This document shows positions 55,485-64,000 of a DNA stretch of 64,000 nucleotides, piece after piece (within the stretch, counting starts at the first letter, position 1; each line of letters starts with the position of its first letter). The DNA lies in the NCBI GenBank assembly GCA_003241385.1, contig QFPO01000011.1, forward strand, positions 62,001 to 126,000, read 5' to 3'. The position numbers and the translations under genes were made by a program. The notes beneath the pieces were generated by a model. The model did not search any database, had not been told where the DNA came from, and saw only the letters and a list, made by a program, of their open reading frames with translations. Source of the DNA: Rhodanobacter denitrificans (lineage in GTDB: Bacteria; Pseudomonadota; Gammaproteobacteria; Xanthomonadales; Rhodanobacteraceae).

Positions 55485-57038
55485 ATGACCCCAAGCCCCC
55501 TGACCTCCACCGGACGCCGGCTCGCCCTGGCGGCCTCCGCCCTGCTCGCCGTGATCGCCGGTCCGGCGCTCGCGAACAAGGCCGGCTACATCGAAGCGCG
55601 GCGCGGCGACGCGCCGGCGATGGCGACGATCGCCGGCAGCCCGCTGACCGTGCTGGTCGGCGCCGAGCACTCGTTCCAGATCGTCAACGACCAGGTGCCC
55701 GGCTCCGGCCAGATCTTCCCGTCGCAGACCAGCGGACTGGCCGACATGGGCTGGATGGTCCGCGCCGGCGGCACGCTGTACACACCCGACTACAGCGGCC
55801 ATCCGGCCGGCACGGCGACCTCGAGCCTCGGCGCCGTCACGCCGTACACCGCCGGTGCGATCAGCGGCCCGGCCGGCACCGGCACGGAGGCCGATCCGTT
55901 CGTCGTGACGGTCGATGCCGCGCTCGGCGGCTCGGGCCTGACCAGCCGCCAGGAAGTGCGCTACGTCAACGGCAAGAACTTCTTCACGAAGCGCTTCACG
56001 CTGACCAATACCGGTGCGGCGCCGCAGACCGTGCAGATCTATCTCGGCGGCGACATCTATCTGGCCGCCAGCGACAGTGGCGTTCCGTATCGCGAAGCCG
56101 CCTCGAGCAGCCCGGGCGGCAGCGACTGCGGCTCGCCGGCCAGCTACTTCATCCTCTACATCCCGCAGACGCCGGCCGACCGCTACACCGGCAACGGCTA
56201 CAGCAACGTCTGGTCGCAGATCGGCAACGGCGACCTCGACGGCGCGATCGCCAGCACCGGCTGCATCGACAACGGCGCCGCGCTGCAGTGGAACCGCACG
56301 CTCGCGGCAGGCGCCAGCGTGACGATCCTGGCCGCGACCTCGTTCGGTGAGATTCCGTCGATCGCGCAGTTCGACATCACCAGCGTCACGCCGGTCAGCG
56401 GCGCGCAGGGCGCGACCGTGCCGGTCACGATCCGCGGCATCGGCTTCGCCGACGGCATGACGGTCTCGTTCGGCAGCGGCATCACCGTGGCCGACCTCGA
56501 CGTCGTCGACGCCGGCACTGCGACCGCGACGCTGACGATCGCCGCCGATGCGACGGTCGGCCCGCGCGACGTCACCGGCGTCAACGCCGGCGGCACGCTG
56601 ACCGCGACGCTGCGCAACGGTTTCCAGGTGACCGGCAGCGGCGGCCCGCCGACCGATCCGTTCACGCTGACGCGGGTCACCCCGCCGGCCGCCCTGGTCG
56701 GCGCGACGCTGCAGGTCACGCTGCAGGGCACCGGCTTCGCGAACGGCATGGCGGTCTCGTTCGGCGACGGCATCACGGTGTCGAACCTCACCGCGACCGG
56801 CGCGACGACTGCGACCGCGACGCTGGCGATCGCCGCGGACGCCGCGGTCGGCCCGCGCACGGTGACCGGCACCAATGCCGCGGGCGATCAGAACGCGAGC
56901 CTGCCGAACGGCTTCACGGTGCTGGCCGGCAGCGGCGAGCCGCCGGCCGCGCAGGCGGTGCCGTCGCTGGGCCTGTCGGGCCTGCTGATGCTGATGCTGG
57001 GCCTGGCGGCTGCGGCCTGGACGATCTTCCGGCGCTGA
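55485..57038 (+). CDS. Exported TIG-domain protein with IPTL-CTERM-like anchor
   Basis: The 517-residue protein starts at ATG 55485 (AAGGA 7 bp upstream) with a signal peptide (LALAASALLAVIAGPALANK). Residues 30-300 form an unknown beta-rich domain with GTGTEADPFVVTVDA and NTGAAPQTVQIYLGGDIYL. Two IPT/TIG domains follow (ITSVTPVSGAQGATVPVTI and LTRVTPPAALVGATLQVTL). The tail AVPSLGLSGLLMLMLGL with a hydrophobic helix and RR at the end matches IPTL-CTERM sorting signals. The protein is probably processed and exported to the cell surface. No exosortase or similar transpeptidase lies in this window. Confidence 0.86.
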   Translation: MTPSPLTSTGRRLALAASALLAVIAGPALANKAGYIEARRGDAPAMATIAGSPLTVLVGAEHSFQIVNDQVPGSGQIFPSQTSGLADMGWMVRAGGTLYTPDYSGHPAGTATSSLGAVTPYTAGAISGPAGTGTEADPFVVTVDAALGGSGLTSRQEVRYVNGKNFFTKRFTLTNTGAAPQTVQIYLGGDIYLAASDSGVPYREAASSSPGGSDCGSPASYFILYIPQTPADRYTGNGYSNVWSQIGNGDLDGAIASTGCIDNGAALQWNRTLAAGASVTILAATSFGEIPSIAQFDITSVTPVSGAQGATVPVTIRGIGFADGMTVSFGSGITVADLDVVDAGTATATLTIAADATVGPRDVTGVNAGGTLTATLRNGFQVTGSGGPPTDPFTLTRVTPPAALVGATLQVTLQGTGFANGMAVSFGDGITVSNLTATGATTATATLAIAADAAVGPRTVTGTNAAGDQNASLPNGFTVLAGSGEPPAAQAVPSLGLSGLLMLMLGLAAAAWTIFRR

Positions 57039-57085
57039 GGGGTTGCGGCGTGACGCCGATGAGGGCGCTGCGCTGGGCTCGAATG

Positions 57086-57116
57086 AAAAAGGGAGCGGCA
57101 TGGCCGCTCCCTTTTT
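57086..57116. terminator. Bidirectional intrinsic terminator
   Basis: A 9-bp stem GGGAGCGGC/GCCGCTCCC with a 3-nt loop is flanked by AAAAA and TTTTT, giving a T run on either strand. It lies 48 bp after the TIG gene and would end its transcript. Confidence 0.93.
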
Positions 57117-57314
57117 CGTTGGGGGGATGCCGCGTGGGGTCGTCTTTCTTGTGCTGGCTGCGGGGTTGTTTGGCTTTCGACTGTTGCTCGGGGTGGCTCT
57201 GGCATCGGAGCGATCTGAAGCGATTGTGCTTCGATGCCGATGCCGGTCTTGGTTCGCCCTTCTCGATCTGGCGATCTCTAAAAGCTCAAGCCGAAAGATC
57301 CAGAGCAAGAGCTT

Positions 57315-57502
57315 CCGCTCGCTGCGCGAGCGGGTGACTTTTCTCTTGGGAAAAGTCACCAAAACCGCCTGCGCTGACGCGAGCCGACGCGGCTACGCCG
57401 CGCCGGTCCCCTGCGCTTCTCGGTCGCCCAGGCACGCTGCCCCAACTCGGCAAGAGCGGGAGCCATAGCCACAGCCACAGCAAGAGCCACGGCTACAGCC
57501 AG
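57315..57502. repeat. Composite extragenic repeat: two hairpins and a hexamer array
   Basis: Hairpin 1 pairs CCGCTCG (57315-57321) with CGAGCGG (57327-57333). Hairpin 2 starts on the next base and pairs GTGACTTTTC (57334-57343) with GAAAAGTCAC (57350-57359). A GC-rich spacer then leads to seven units of a degenerate AGCCAC hexamer (57461-57502). The arrangement resembles dispersed extragenic elements of Lysobacteraceae, where a GTGACTTTTC hairpin is followed by a purine/CCA-rich tandem tract. The gap 57117-57632 holds no gene. Confidence 0.7.
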
Positions 57503-57632
57503 GGCGGTGACGTGAGCGGGGTGGTGAAGGGACTGTTTTCAGCGACTTGCGGCGATTCTTCAGCGAAGCTTCCGGTACTTCATTCGGCGCAGGGCTCTAC
57601 TGCGGGCTCCTTGTCCCTGCTCCGGAGTTCCG

Positions 57633-58757
57633 ATGCGCCTGTACTTCACCGCCCTCTTCACCGCCTTGCTGTCGACCGCCACGGTCGCGGCCGACTACAC
57701 CGTGCCCGAGCGCGCCGACGATGGCTGGGCCGTCGCCGATGCACGTGCGGCGGGCTGGGATCTCGCGCCGTTCGCGACCGCCGAACGCAACATCGCCGAC
57801 GGCACCTGGAAGGGCGTCACCAGTCTGGTGGTCGTCCATCGCGGCGCCCTGGTCTACGAGCGCTACTTCAACGACGGCGCGCGCGACCGCCTCAACGACA
57901 CGCGCTCGCTGACCAAGAGCCTGACCGCGCTGCTGGTCGGCGCTGCGATCGACCGCGGCCTGATCCCCGATGCGCAGGCGCGCGTGGCGACCTACTTCGC
58001 CGACCGCCGGCCGTTCGAACATCCGGACCGGCGCAAGGACGCGATCACCGTGGAGGACCTGCTGACGATGAGCTCGCTGCTCGAATGCAACGACGAGAAC
58101 CAGTTCTCGAGCGGCCACGAGGAGCGCATGTACGTCGGCGAGGACTGGATCGGCTTCGCGCTGGGCCTGCCGATCAAGGGCTTCGCGCCGTGGGAGACCA
58201 AGCCGGCCGACAGTCCGCACGGGCGCGCGTTCTCGTACTGCACGGCCGGCTCGTTCCTGCTCGGCGCGCTGGTCGAGCGCGCGACGCGCCAGCCGCTGCC
58301 GGCATTCTCGCGCGAGGCGATCGAAAAGCCGCTCGGCATCGACGCGGTGCAGTGGAACTTCGCGCCCGACGGGACCGCGATGGGCGGCGGCGGCACCCGC
58401 CTGCGCAGCCGCGACCTGGCCAAGCTCGGCGAGATGCTGCGCGACGACGGCCAATGGCACGGCAAACCGGTGATCTCCAAGGCCTGGGCGCGCGCGATGC
58501 TGACCGTGCGTGCGCAGGCCCGCGACGACGCCGACTACGGTTACCAGATCTGGCGCTTCCGCTTTCCGTACCGCGGCCAGGAACAGCCGGCCTGGGCGAT
58601 GTCCGGCAACGGCGGCAACTACGTGTTCATCGTGCCGGAGCTCGACCTGGTCGCGGTGATCACCAGCAGCGCGTACAACCAGCGCTTCGCGCATCCGCAG
58701 TCGCAGGGCATCTTCCGCGACGTCGTGCTGGCCGCGCTGCCGGCGCCCAAGCGCTGA
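57633..58757 (+). CDS. Exported serine hydrolase (class C beta-lactamase-like)
   Basis: The 374-residue protein has a signal peptide (YFTALFTALLSTATVAAD, cleavage near 20). The SxxK motif is SLTK (Ser92, Lys95), the second motif is Tyr202 in SYCTAG, and there is a late GNGGNYVF strand. These place it in the penicillin-binding/class C beta-lactamase superfamily (serine hydrolase type). Such enzymes act on peptidoglycan peptides, esters or beta-lactams; the substrate is not clear. A GGAG site 7 bp before ATG 57633 supports the start. Confidence 0.92.
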   Translation: MRLYFTALFTALLSTATVAADYTVPERADDGWAVADARAAGWDLAPFATAERNIADGTWKGVTSLVVVHRGALVYERYFNDGARDRLNDTRSLTKSLTALLVGAAIDRGLIPDAQARVATYFADRRPFEHPDRRKDAITVEDLLTMSSLLECNDENQFSSGHEERMYVGEDWIGFALGLPIKGFAPWETKPADSPHGRAFSYCTAGSFLLGALVERATRQPLPAFSREAIEKPLGIDAVQWNFAPDGTAMGGGGTRLRSRDLAKLGEMLRDDGQWHGKPVISKAWARAMLTVRAQARDDADYGYQIWRFRFPYRGQEQPAWAMSGNGGNYVFIVPELDLVAVITSSAYNQRFAHPQSQGIFRDVVLAALPAPKR

Positions 58758-58918
58758 CGCACGCGCAGCGCTTTGCGGACCGGCGGCGGACTCGCCGCCG
58801 GTTCCGATGCGGCGCGGCGGCGGCGCCTCCGACCGCTACGCGAGCCCGATCGGCTCGGCGCGGATCGGCCCGCCGCGATCGATCCGCAAGCCGGCCGCCG
58901 CGCCGTGCGGCGGTCCGC

Positions 58919-60526
58919 TCACGGTGCGCGCGCCGGCAGCGCCGACAACAGATCCGGTGGCAGCCAGTCCGCCGCCAGCACGCGCGTGCGCTCGGCCGCG
59001 ACGTGGCGCCCGACCGCATCGATCGCGGCCGCGAAGCGCGCTTCGGCCGCCAGCGGCCGCAGCAGCGGCGAGTTCTGCAGATAGGCCCGGTCGCTGAAAC
59101 CCGACGCGATCGCGGCCTCCAGCGCGTCGAGCGCGGCGGCATGATCGCCGGCGGCGAGCTGCAGCACGACGATCTCCAGCTGCGTCTCGGGCCAGCGATC
59201 ACCGTCGGCGATCTCGGCCCGGATCGACGCGAGGCGGCCCTCGCGCCAGGCCGGATCGATGCGGCCGGCATGGACCTGCGCGAGCAGGGCCGGCCAGCCG
59301 GAGTGCGGACGCAGTTCGGCGGCGCGCGTGAATGCAGCGGCGGCCCGCTCGGACTCGCCGCGCAGCAGCGCGAGCTCGCCGGCCAGCACGTACAGATCCG
59401 GATGCAGCGGGCGGCGCAGCGCCTCGTCGACGGCGGCCTGCGCCTCGGCATAGCGCCCCTGCAGGAACAGGCTGCGCGGATAGGCGACGTTCGCGAACAC
59501 ATTGTCCGGATACAGCCGGAACGCACGCGCATAGCGTGCCTCGGCGACCGCGGTGAAGCCGAGCAGCTCGAGATTGCGCGCGATCTGGATCTCGAGAAAG
59601 CGCAGCCGGGACGCCTCGCTGCTGGCCGTCAGATTGGCCTGCAGCGCATCGGCGAGCCGGCCCTTGACCGCGAGCAGATTCGCGGCCGATGCCAGGCTCG
59701 CGACGCGGCCGTGCGGATCGAGTGCATAGGCCTGCTGGTAGCCGGCCAGGGCGGCATCGATGCGGCCGCGGCAGTCCTCGGCGTAGGCCAGGGCGTTCAC
59801 GGCTGCCGCATCGCGCGCATCACGCGCGATCGCCGCGCGCGCCAGCGCCTCGGCACGGCCGTCCGGGTCGGGCGCGCCGTTGTAAAGACAGACGCGCGCG
59901 CTCAGCGCGAGGCTGAGGCCGACCTGCGCATCGGCACGGTCGGGCGCGCGCGCGAGCACGTCCTCGTACAGCGCGATCGCGCGCTCGTTGTTGTCGTGCT
60001 GGCCGATGTCGGCGTAGTGATGCGCGCGCGCCAGTGCGTCGTCGGACGGCGGCGACAGGCGCTCGCGCATGGCGAACCATGCGGCCGCCGCAACGGCGCT
60101 CAGGACGAGCGCTGCGGCGGCGGCGAACCGCCACGCACGGCGCTGCCGCGGCTTCGCCGGCGGCGGCGGCAGCGGCGCCGCGTCGGCCACCGGCAGCGGT
60201 TCGGCCGCGCGGCACATCTGGTAGCCGACACCGCGCACCGAGCGCAGATAGCGCGGCTGGCGGCCGTCGTCGCCGAGCGCCTGGCGCAGCAGCTTGACGC
60301 GCTGCGTGACGGTCTCCTCGCCGACCACGGCCGGCGCCCAGACGCCTTCGATCAGTGCGTCGAAGCTGACGACGCGATCGCCCTGCCCGAGCAGGAACGC
60401 CAGCAGCCGGAAGCTCAGTCCGGCGACGTCGAGCGGTACGCCGTCGCGCTCGACGCGCTGGCGGTCGAGGTCGACGACCAGATCGTCGAGCCGATAGCGC
60501 CGCGCAGCGGCTGAAGGATGCGTCAT
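58919..60526 (-). CDS. CadC/ToxR-like membrane regulator: winged helix, TM helix and TPR domain
   Basis: The 535-residue protein has an OmpR-type winged helix (10-103, LSFRLLAFLLGQGDRVVSFD, VTQRVKLLRQALGDDG, RYLRSVRGVGYQM), one membrane helix (132-152) and a TPR-rich periplasmic part (160-535). This is the one-component layout of CadC/ToxR regulators, with direct DNA binding from the membrane. ATG 60526 is chosen over the longer frame because the family starts a few residues before YRLDDLVVD. The signal sensed and target genes are unknown; the cytochrome gene upstream on the same strand (174 bp away) could be one. Confidence 0.9.
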   Translation of the reverse strand: MTHPSAAARRYRLDDLVVDLDRQRVERDGVPLDVAGLSFRLLAFLLGQGDRVVSFDALIEGVWAPAVVGEETVTQRVKLLRQALGDDGRQPRYLRSVRGVGYQMCRAAEPLPVADAAPLPPPPAKPRQRRAWRFAAAAALVLSAVAAAAWFAMRERLSPPSDDALARAHHYADIGQHDNNERAIALYEDVLARAPDRADAQVGLSLALSARVCLYNGAPDPDGRAEALARAAIARDARDAAAVNALAYAEDCRGRIDAALAGYQQAYALDPHGRVASLASAANLLAVKGRLADALQANLTASSEASRLRFLEIQIARNLELLGFTAVAEARYARAFRLYPDNVFANVAYPRSLFLQGRYAEAQAAVDEALRRPLHPDLYVLAGELALLRGESERAAAAFTRAAELRPHSGWPALLAQVHAGRIDPAWREGRLASIRAEIADGDRWPETQLEIVVLQLAAGDHAAALDALEAAIASGFSDRAYLQNSPLLRPLAAEARFAAAIDAVGRHVAAERTRVLAADWLPPDLLSALPARAP

Positions 60527-60700
60527 CGAGCGGACAGTCGGTTCCGGAAAGCGCAGCGCAGGCCGGATGCGGCGCCGCGCCGGCGATTGTAAGCGCAGGC
60601 GCGCGGCCGCGCCGCGTATGCAGCTCGGAAGCTCGGCGTGTCGCAGTGGCGGCACCACATCGAGATCGGGCAGGAGGCACGCCCCCTGCCCGATCGATCG

Positions 60701-61870
60701 CTACTTCGCCGGTGCGAGCAGCACGCCCCACATGAAGTCGAACTGCACCGAACCCTCGAGCACCGCCGCGATCGGCTGACCGGTCGGGTTGTACGGCAGC
60801 ATCGCGGTCGCCGCCGCGGCCGGCTTGCCGTCCTTGCCGAACGAGGCATAGGCGTGGCACGCGATGCACGAGGACGCGGCGACCGTGCCGTTGCCGACGA
60901 TGCGCTCGATCACCGAGTTGCCGAGCACGTACGGCGTGCCGTCCGGTGCGGCGTAGTCGACCTGGGTCGACTTCAGGCAGTAGTGCCGCCAGACCGGCGA
61001 GAGCCCGGCCTGCGCCATCAGGCTGGTCAGTGCCGGCGTCTTCGCGCAGGCGCCGTACTGCGTATTGATCGTGCGGCGATTCGGCGGCACCGCCGCGTCC
61101 TGCGCGCCGAACGTGTCGAAGCAGCCGATGTCGTCGCAGCGGCCCGGATTGAGCTCGTGCTCGAACGTGCCCCAGACCCAGTTGGCGTTCTGCCGGCTGC
61201 TGACGTGCAGCGAGACCACCGCGTACTCGACGCCGCCGGACGATGCCGTGTAGTACAGGGAGCGGACTCGCTCGACACTGCCGAGCGACGGGATCCAGCG
61301 CAGCAGTGTCGCCACCGGCACCCAGTCGCCCTTGACCGACAGCGACTCGGCCGGCATGACGACCTTGAAGCCGCGCGCGTATGCATCGGCGAGGCCTGCC
61401 TGCGTGTTGAGCCGGTTGGCGACGATGTAGTCGAACTGCGGCCGGTTGCGCCGGGTCTCCTCGGCGACGCACGCGACCGGCGTGCCGCCGGTCGGGAATC
61501 CGCCGACCGCGGCATTGCCGGGCGGCACGCAGGCGACGTCGACGGCAGCGCCGCCGTGTACGGTCTTCTCGGCTCGCAGCACGCTGGCTTGCAGCTTCTT
61601 CGGTGCGCCCGGCTCGGGCCAGCGCGGCGTCGACGCGAACGTGTCGGCATCCGACGCCCAGGTCTCGAACGCCACCGGCGAGGCCTTGCCCTTCTCGGCC
61701 GGCGCCGCGAACTGCGTGAACAGCTGCCAGACGAAGGCATCGGAATTCTCCGTCCTGCCGTCGACAGCACCGGCCCGCGCCGGCACCGCGACGACGACCG
61801 CCTGCGCCGCCACGGCGGATGCGCAGACCAGCAGGCCGATCGTCGTGAACGTCCTCGTGTATCGATGCAT
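60701..61870 (-). CDS. Exported single-heme cytochrome c-like protein
   Basis: The 389-residue protein has a perfect AGGAGGT site, a signal peptide (TFTTIGLLVCASAVAAQA) and a single heme-binding CIACH (Cys335, Cys338, His339) near the end. The first 300 residues do not match a common cytochrome; they contain extra cysteines and an ETWASDADTF segment. A distal ligand methionine could be Met at 360 (TAMLP) or 380 (FMWG). It should be periplasmic, receiving heme through the Ccm system. The role, perhaps in an oxidation reaction, is unknown. Confidence 0.8.
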   Translation of the reverse strand: MHRYTRTFTTIGLLVCASAVAAQAVVVAVPARAGAVDGRTENSDAFVWQLFTQFAAPAEKGKASPVAFETWASDADTFASTPRWPEPGAPKKLQASVLRAEKTVHGGAAVDVACVPPGNAAVGGFPTGGTPVACVAEETRRNRPQFDYIVANRLNTQAGLADAYARGFKVVMPAESLSVKGDWVPVATLLRWIPSLGSVERVRSLYYTASSGGVEYAVVSLHVSSRQNANWVWGTFEHELNPGRCDDIGCFDTFGAQDAAVPPNRRTINTQYGACAKTPALTSLMAQAGLSPVWRHYCLKSTQVDYAAPDGTPYVLGNSVIERIVGNGTVAASSCIACHAYASFGKDGKPAAAATAMLPYNPTGQPIAAVLEGSVQFDFMWGVLLAPAK

Positions 61871-62086
61871 CGCACACCTCCTCTGTGATGGGACCTGGCG
61901 GTCCCGCTTCGCCATCCGCCGAACGCAGCTGCGCCCGACGCCTCCTCGCGATCGCCGCATGCACTGCGCCGGCCGCGTCGGTCCGATGTCCAGAGCGGGA
62001 CCTGTCCTGTCCGGCCCTGCGATCGACGCCGCCGACGGCGGCGCGACCGGTTTCGCCTGGCGATGCCGCCGCGCGTCGCGGCGCGC

Positions 62087-63271
62087 TCAGCGCTGCTGCA
62101 TCGCCTTGAACTGCGTCCGCGTCGACTCCGGCACGACGTCGACCTCGCGCGCACGTTCGAACGCGGCGCGCTGACCGGCCGTGAGCTGGCAGTTGCGCGA
62201 CAGCGTCGCGGCGCCATCGGCATTGCGCGCGGTCACGTCCTGCACGTGGACGACGACCGCCAGCGTATCGCCGAGCGGCTCGAGCGCGAGGCAGACCCGG
62301 TCGATCGTCTTCTCGTTGCGATGAGCGGCGCCGTCGACCATGACCGCCAGGTGCGTGCGGTCGAGCCAGACCGCCGAGCGCACGCCTTCGACGCCGCGCG
62401 CCGCGGCGCGCGCCGACTCGCGATCGATCGGCCGCCGCGCGTCGGGCACGCGCGCGCTGCGCATCACGTCGGTCGCGATCGCATCGATGTGCTGCGCGGC
62501 GATGTCGGGCCGGCCGGCCACGGCGGCGAGCTGTGCCGCGGTGCGATGGCCGACCAGCGCCAGCGGATCGAGCGGCTGGCCGGCCTGCTGCGGACGCGGT
62601 TCGACGGTGGACGCAGCAGGCGGCGCCGGATCGGCACCGCCGCGCGTCGCGGCACCGGCGTCGATCGACGCGACGCGCCCCTGCGCGGGACCGGTGATGC
62701 TGCGCGCCAGCGCGACGACGATCGCGACGCCGGCGGTCAGCACCAGCAGCGCGCGCAGCAGCGCCCACAGCGGGGCTGATCGCGACGCGCGCGGCCGCGA
62801 CCGCGGCCTCGGCACATAGTCGGTTTCGGCGGCGAGCCGGAGCCGCGGCGGCTCGGCCGGCACGATCGCGTCGGTCAGGCCGAGCATCGCGCGTACCGCG
62901 ACGCCGTCGATCAGTTCGATGCGGCCGCTCCGCCGCGCGGCCTCGATCGCGGCGGCCGTGAACTCGCCGCTGGTCACCAGGACCGCGTCGTCGGCGCCTT
63001 CGGTCAGTACGATGCCGAGCAGCTCGTGCACGTCGTTGTGCGGCACCTGATAGGCATTCCAGCGCTTGCACTGGACCAGTCGGCAGCTCGTGTCGCGGTA
63101 CAGCCGAAGATCGATGCCGCCGTCGTAGCGGCGGCCGGTCGCGGCCGCGCCGACATGCTCGACACGGTAGCCCGCGCCGCGGTAGTACGCGGCGAGCAGG
63201 GCCTCGAACCGGGTCGGATCGACCTGGGCCAGGTCGTCGTCCCAGTGCTTGCGATTGCGCCGATACCCCAT
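62087..63271 (-). CDS. Membrane-anchored Mrr-type restriction endonuclease-like protein
   Basis: The 394-residue protein has an Mrr_cat domain at about 20-130: FEALLAAYYRGAGYRVEHVG, DGGIDLRLY with the catalytic Asp (50-54), and LVQCKRW supplying Gln67-x-Lys69, then VTSGEFTAAAIEAAR. One membrane helix lies at 167-189 (LLRALLVLTAGVAIVVALA). The C-terminal 200 residues have no clear family; a V-rich beta section (VWLDRTHLAVMVDGAAHR) stands near 300. No methylase or specificity partner is adjacent. The anchored layout would keep the nuclease at the inner membrane, perhaps to meet incoming DNA. Confidence 0.85.
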   Translation of the reverse strand: MGYRRNRKHWDDDLAQVDPTRFEALLAAYYRGAGYRVEHVGAAATGRRYDGGIDLRLYRDTSCRLVQCKRWNAYQVPHNDVHELLGIVLTEGADDAVLVTSGEFTAAAIEAARRSGRIELIDGVAVRAMLGLTDAIVPAEPPRLRLAAETDYVPRPRSRPRASRSAPLWALLRALLVLTAGVAIVVALARSITGPAQGRVASIDAGAATRGGADPAPPAASTVEPRPQQAGQPLDPLALVGHRTAAQLAAVAGRPDIAAQHIDAIATDVMRSARVPDARRPIDRESARAAARGVEGVRSAVWLDRTHLAVMVDGAAHRNEKTIDRVCLALEPLGDTLAVVVHVQDVTARNADGAATLSRNCQLTAGQRAAFERAREVDVVPESTRTQFKAMQQR

Positions 63272-63513
63272 GCGATCGACCGTGATGGATGTCCGTCGCG
63301 CTGTCGACGTCCTGGCGAGCCAAGCAACAATGGGGCCAGCCGGTCCGGACGGCCGGCGACCGCATCTGCGCGCACGGACGCGCGCGCGCCGGGCGGCCCG
63401 GGCTCGGTGCCTGTCACAAGCTGACACCACCGGACAGGTCCGATCGAATACGCCGGCGTATCGAGATCGCCGGAAGCACCCGCCGCGGACCGCGGCCTGC
63501 GCTGGCGGCCGCT

Positions 63514-64000
63514 TCAGCGCTCGGGCAGCGTCGGAACCGCCAGGCTGCGCGCGGCGTCGCCGCTGGCGCCGGTGCGCAGCGTCGGCGCCAGATGGCCGAC
63601 GTCGCCGACCGCGATCACCTTGTAGCGTCCGTCGGCCTCGACGCGGATCCGCGTGATGCTGGCGTGGCCGACCGACATCTCGAGCCAGGCCATGCTGTCG
63701 ACACCGAGCGCGCGCGTGACCAGATAGCGGATCACGTTGCCGTGGCAGACCAGCAGCCGCCGGCGGTCGCCGCCGTCGGCGGGCTTGAAGTAGCGCGCGA
63801 ACACCCGGTCGAGCTGCGCCTTGCAGGCCGCCAGCGCTTCGGGCGTATCCTCGGCGGTGACCTCGGTCCGACGCGTCGGCGGCGTGCACTCGCGCAGGTC
63901 CTCCACGACCGTGAAGCGTGCGTCCGGCATCTCCAGCCCGATCGATGCGGCGGTGTCGCGCGCCCGCTGCATCGGACTGACCAGCACGGTGTCGAACGGC
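63514..64000 (-). CDS. Histidine phosphatase family protein (C-terminal part)
   Basis: The visible 162 residues include SPMQRARDTAASIGLEM, DLRECTPP with the acidic catalytic residue, and LLVCHGNVIRYLVTRAL with the second catalytic histidine, as in phosphoglycerate mutase-like phosphatases of the PGAM5/SixA type. The first RHG motif lies beyond the window. A stretch VGHASITRIRVEADGRYKVI matches the family's end. The substrate is unknown. Confidence 0.88.
   Translation of the reverse strand, partial: PFDTVLVSPMQRARDTAASIGLEMPDARFTVVEDLRECTPPTRRTEVTAEDTPEALAACKAQLDRVFARYFKPADGGDRRRLLVCHGNVIRYLVTRALGVDSMAWLEMSVGHASITRIRVEADGRYKVIAVGDVGHLAPTLRTGASGDAARSLAVPTLPER

Noticed and set aside
54793..55488. 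A 231-residue plus-strand frame in the large intergenic region
   Set aside because: Irregular codon use, high Arg/Pro/Ser content, no ribosome-binding site and no recognisable product.
57461..57502. Possible CRISPR-like array
   Set aside because: The units are six bases with no spacers, so it is a simple tandem repeat.

Overview
The window is uniformly very GC-rich and carries dense gammaproteobacterial chromosome. It has a one-piece tmRNA with proteolysis tag ANDDNYALAA next to smpB and a divergent ratA. It also has a kdpFABCDE set, paired ECF sigma factor/Ser-Thr kinase genes, and many secreted proteins built from delta-60, FG-GAP and beta-helix repeats. This mix, the IPTL-CTERM-like tails and the frequent short C-terminal tail of the form [IL]Fx[YDE][DGP][FI][DE] suggest the order Lysobacterales (Xanthomonadales), perhaps a Rhodanobacteraceae/Dokdonella-like organism. 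That placement is inference. No ribosomal RNA, transposase, integrase or CRISPR array was seen.

Layout. 0-1.2 kb: ratA (partial), smpB, ssrA and its terminator. 1.2-2.7 kb: an AT-richer stretch and a self-inhibited Fic protein. 2.9-8.9 kb: ECF sigma factor, receptor-like kinase with TPRs, and a secreted FG-GAP-like protein. 9.3 kb: MAPEG protein. 10.0-13.7 kb: a three-gene ABC-3C conflict operon (nuclease-CTD, middle component, DUF3732 ATPase) of visibly lower GC. 14.1-17.1 kb: the ligase-associated DNA-repair operon, intact for exonuclease and ligase, with helicase and phosphoesterase collapsed into one deletion scar. 17.4-18.6 kb: Kef-type antiporter. 18.7-24.7 kb (minus): three exported proteins (TPR, beta-helix, delta-60/Calx-beta), divergent from a sigma factor - kinase - CHAT-TPR operon (24.9-29.9 kb). 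29.9-38.9 kb (minus): kdpFABCDE with a TorF-type porin upstream and a small unknown gene downstream. 39-45.8 kb: chromate transporter, DUF72 protein, membrane-anchored MDR oxidoreductase, FG-GAP protein, two unknowns. 45.9-57.0 kb: CotH/lamin-tail protein, HI0933-type flavoprotein, delta-60/IgGFc-binding fusion, HAF-like repeat protein, TIG protein with IPTL-like tail. 57-64 kb: a composite extragenic repeat, serine hydrolase, CadC-like regulator with TPRs, single-heme cytochrome c, membrane-anchored Mrr-type endonuclease, and a histidine phosphatase cut by the window edge.

How the genes fit together. Two regulatory cassettes couple an ECF sigma factor, with no visible anti-sigma factor, to an adjacent kinase; each cassette lies beside genes for large exported repeat proteins. 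In the second, the last gene encodes a CHAT (caspase-like) peptidase with an intact His/Cys pair. The 238-bp region it shares with the divergent secreted-protein operon contains a 26-bp near-perfect inverted repeat. The strongest undescribed signal is the shared C-terminal heptad on six otherwise unrelated exported proteins, which looks like a sorting or processing tag. The ABC-3C operon is the best candidate for a poorly characterised defence system.
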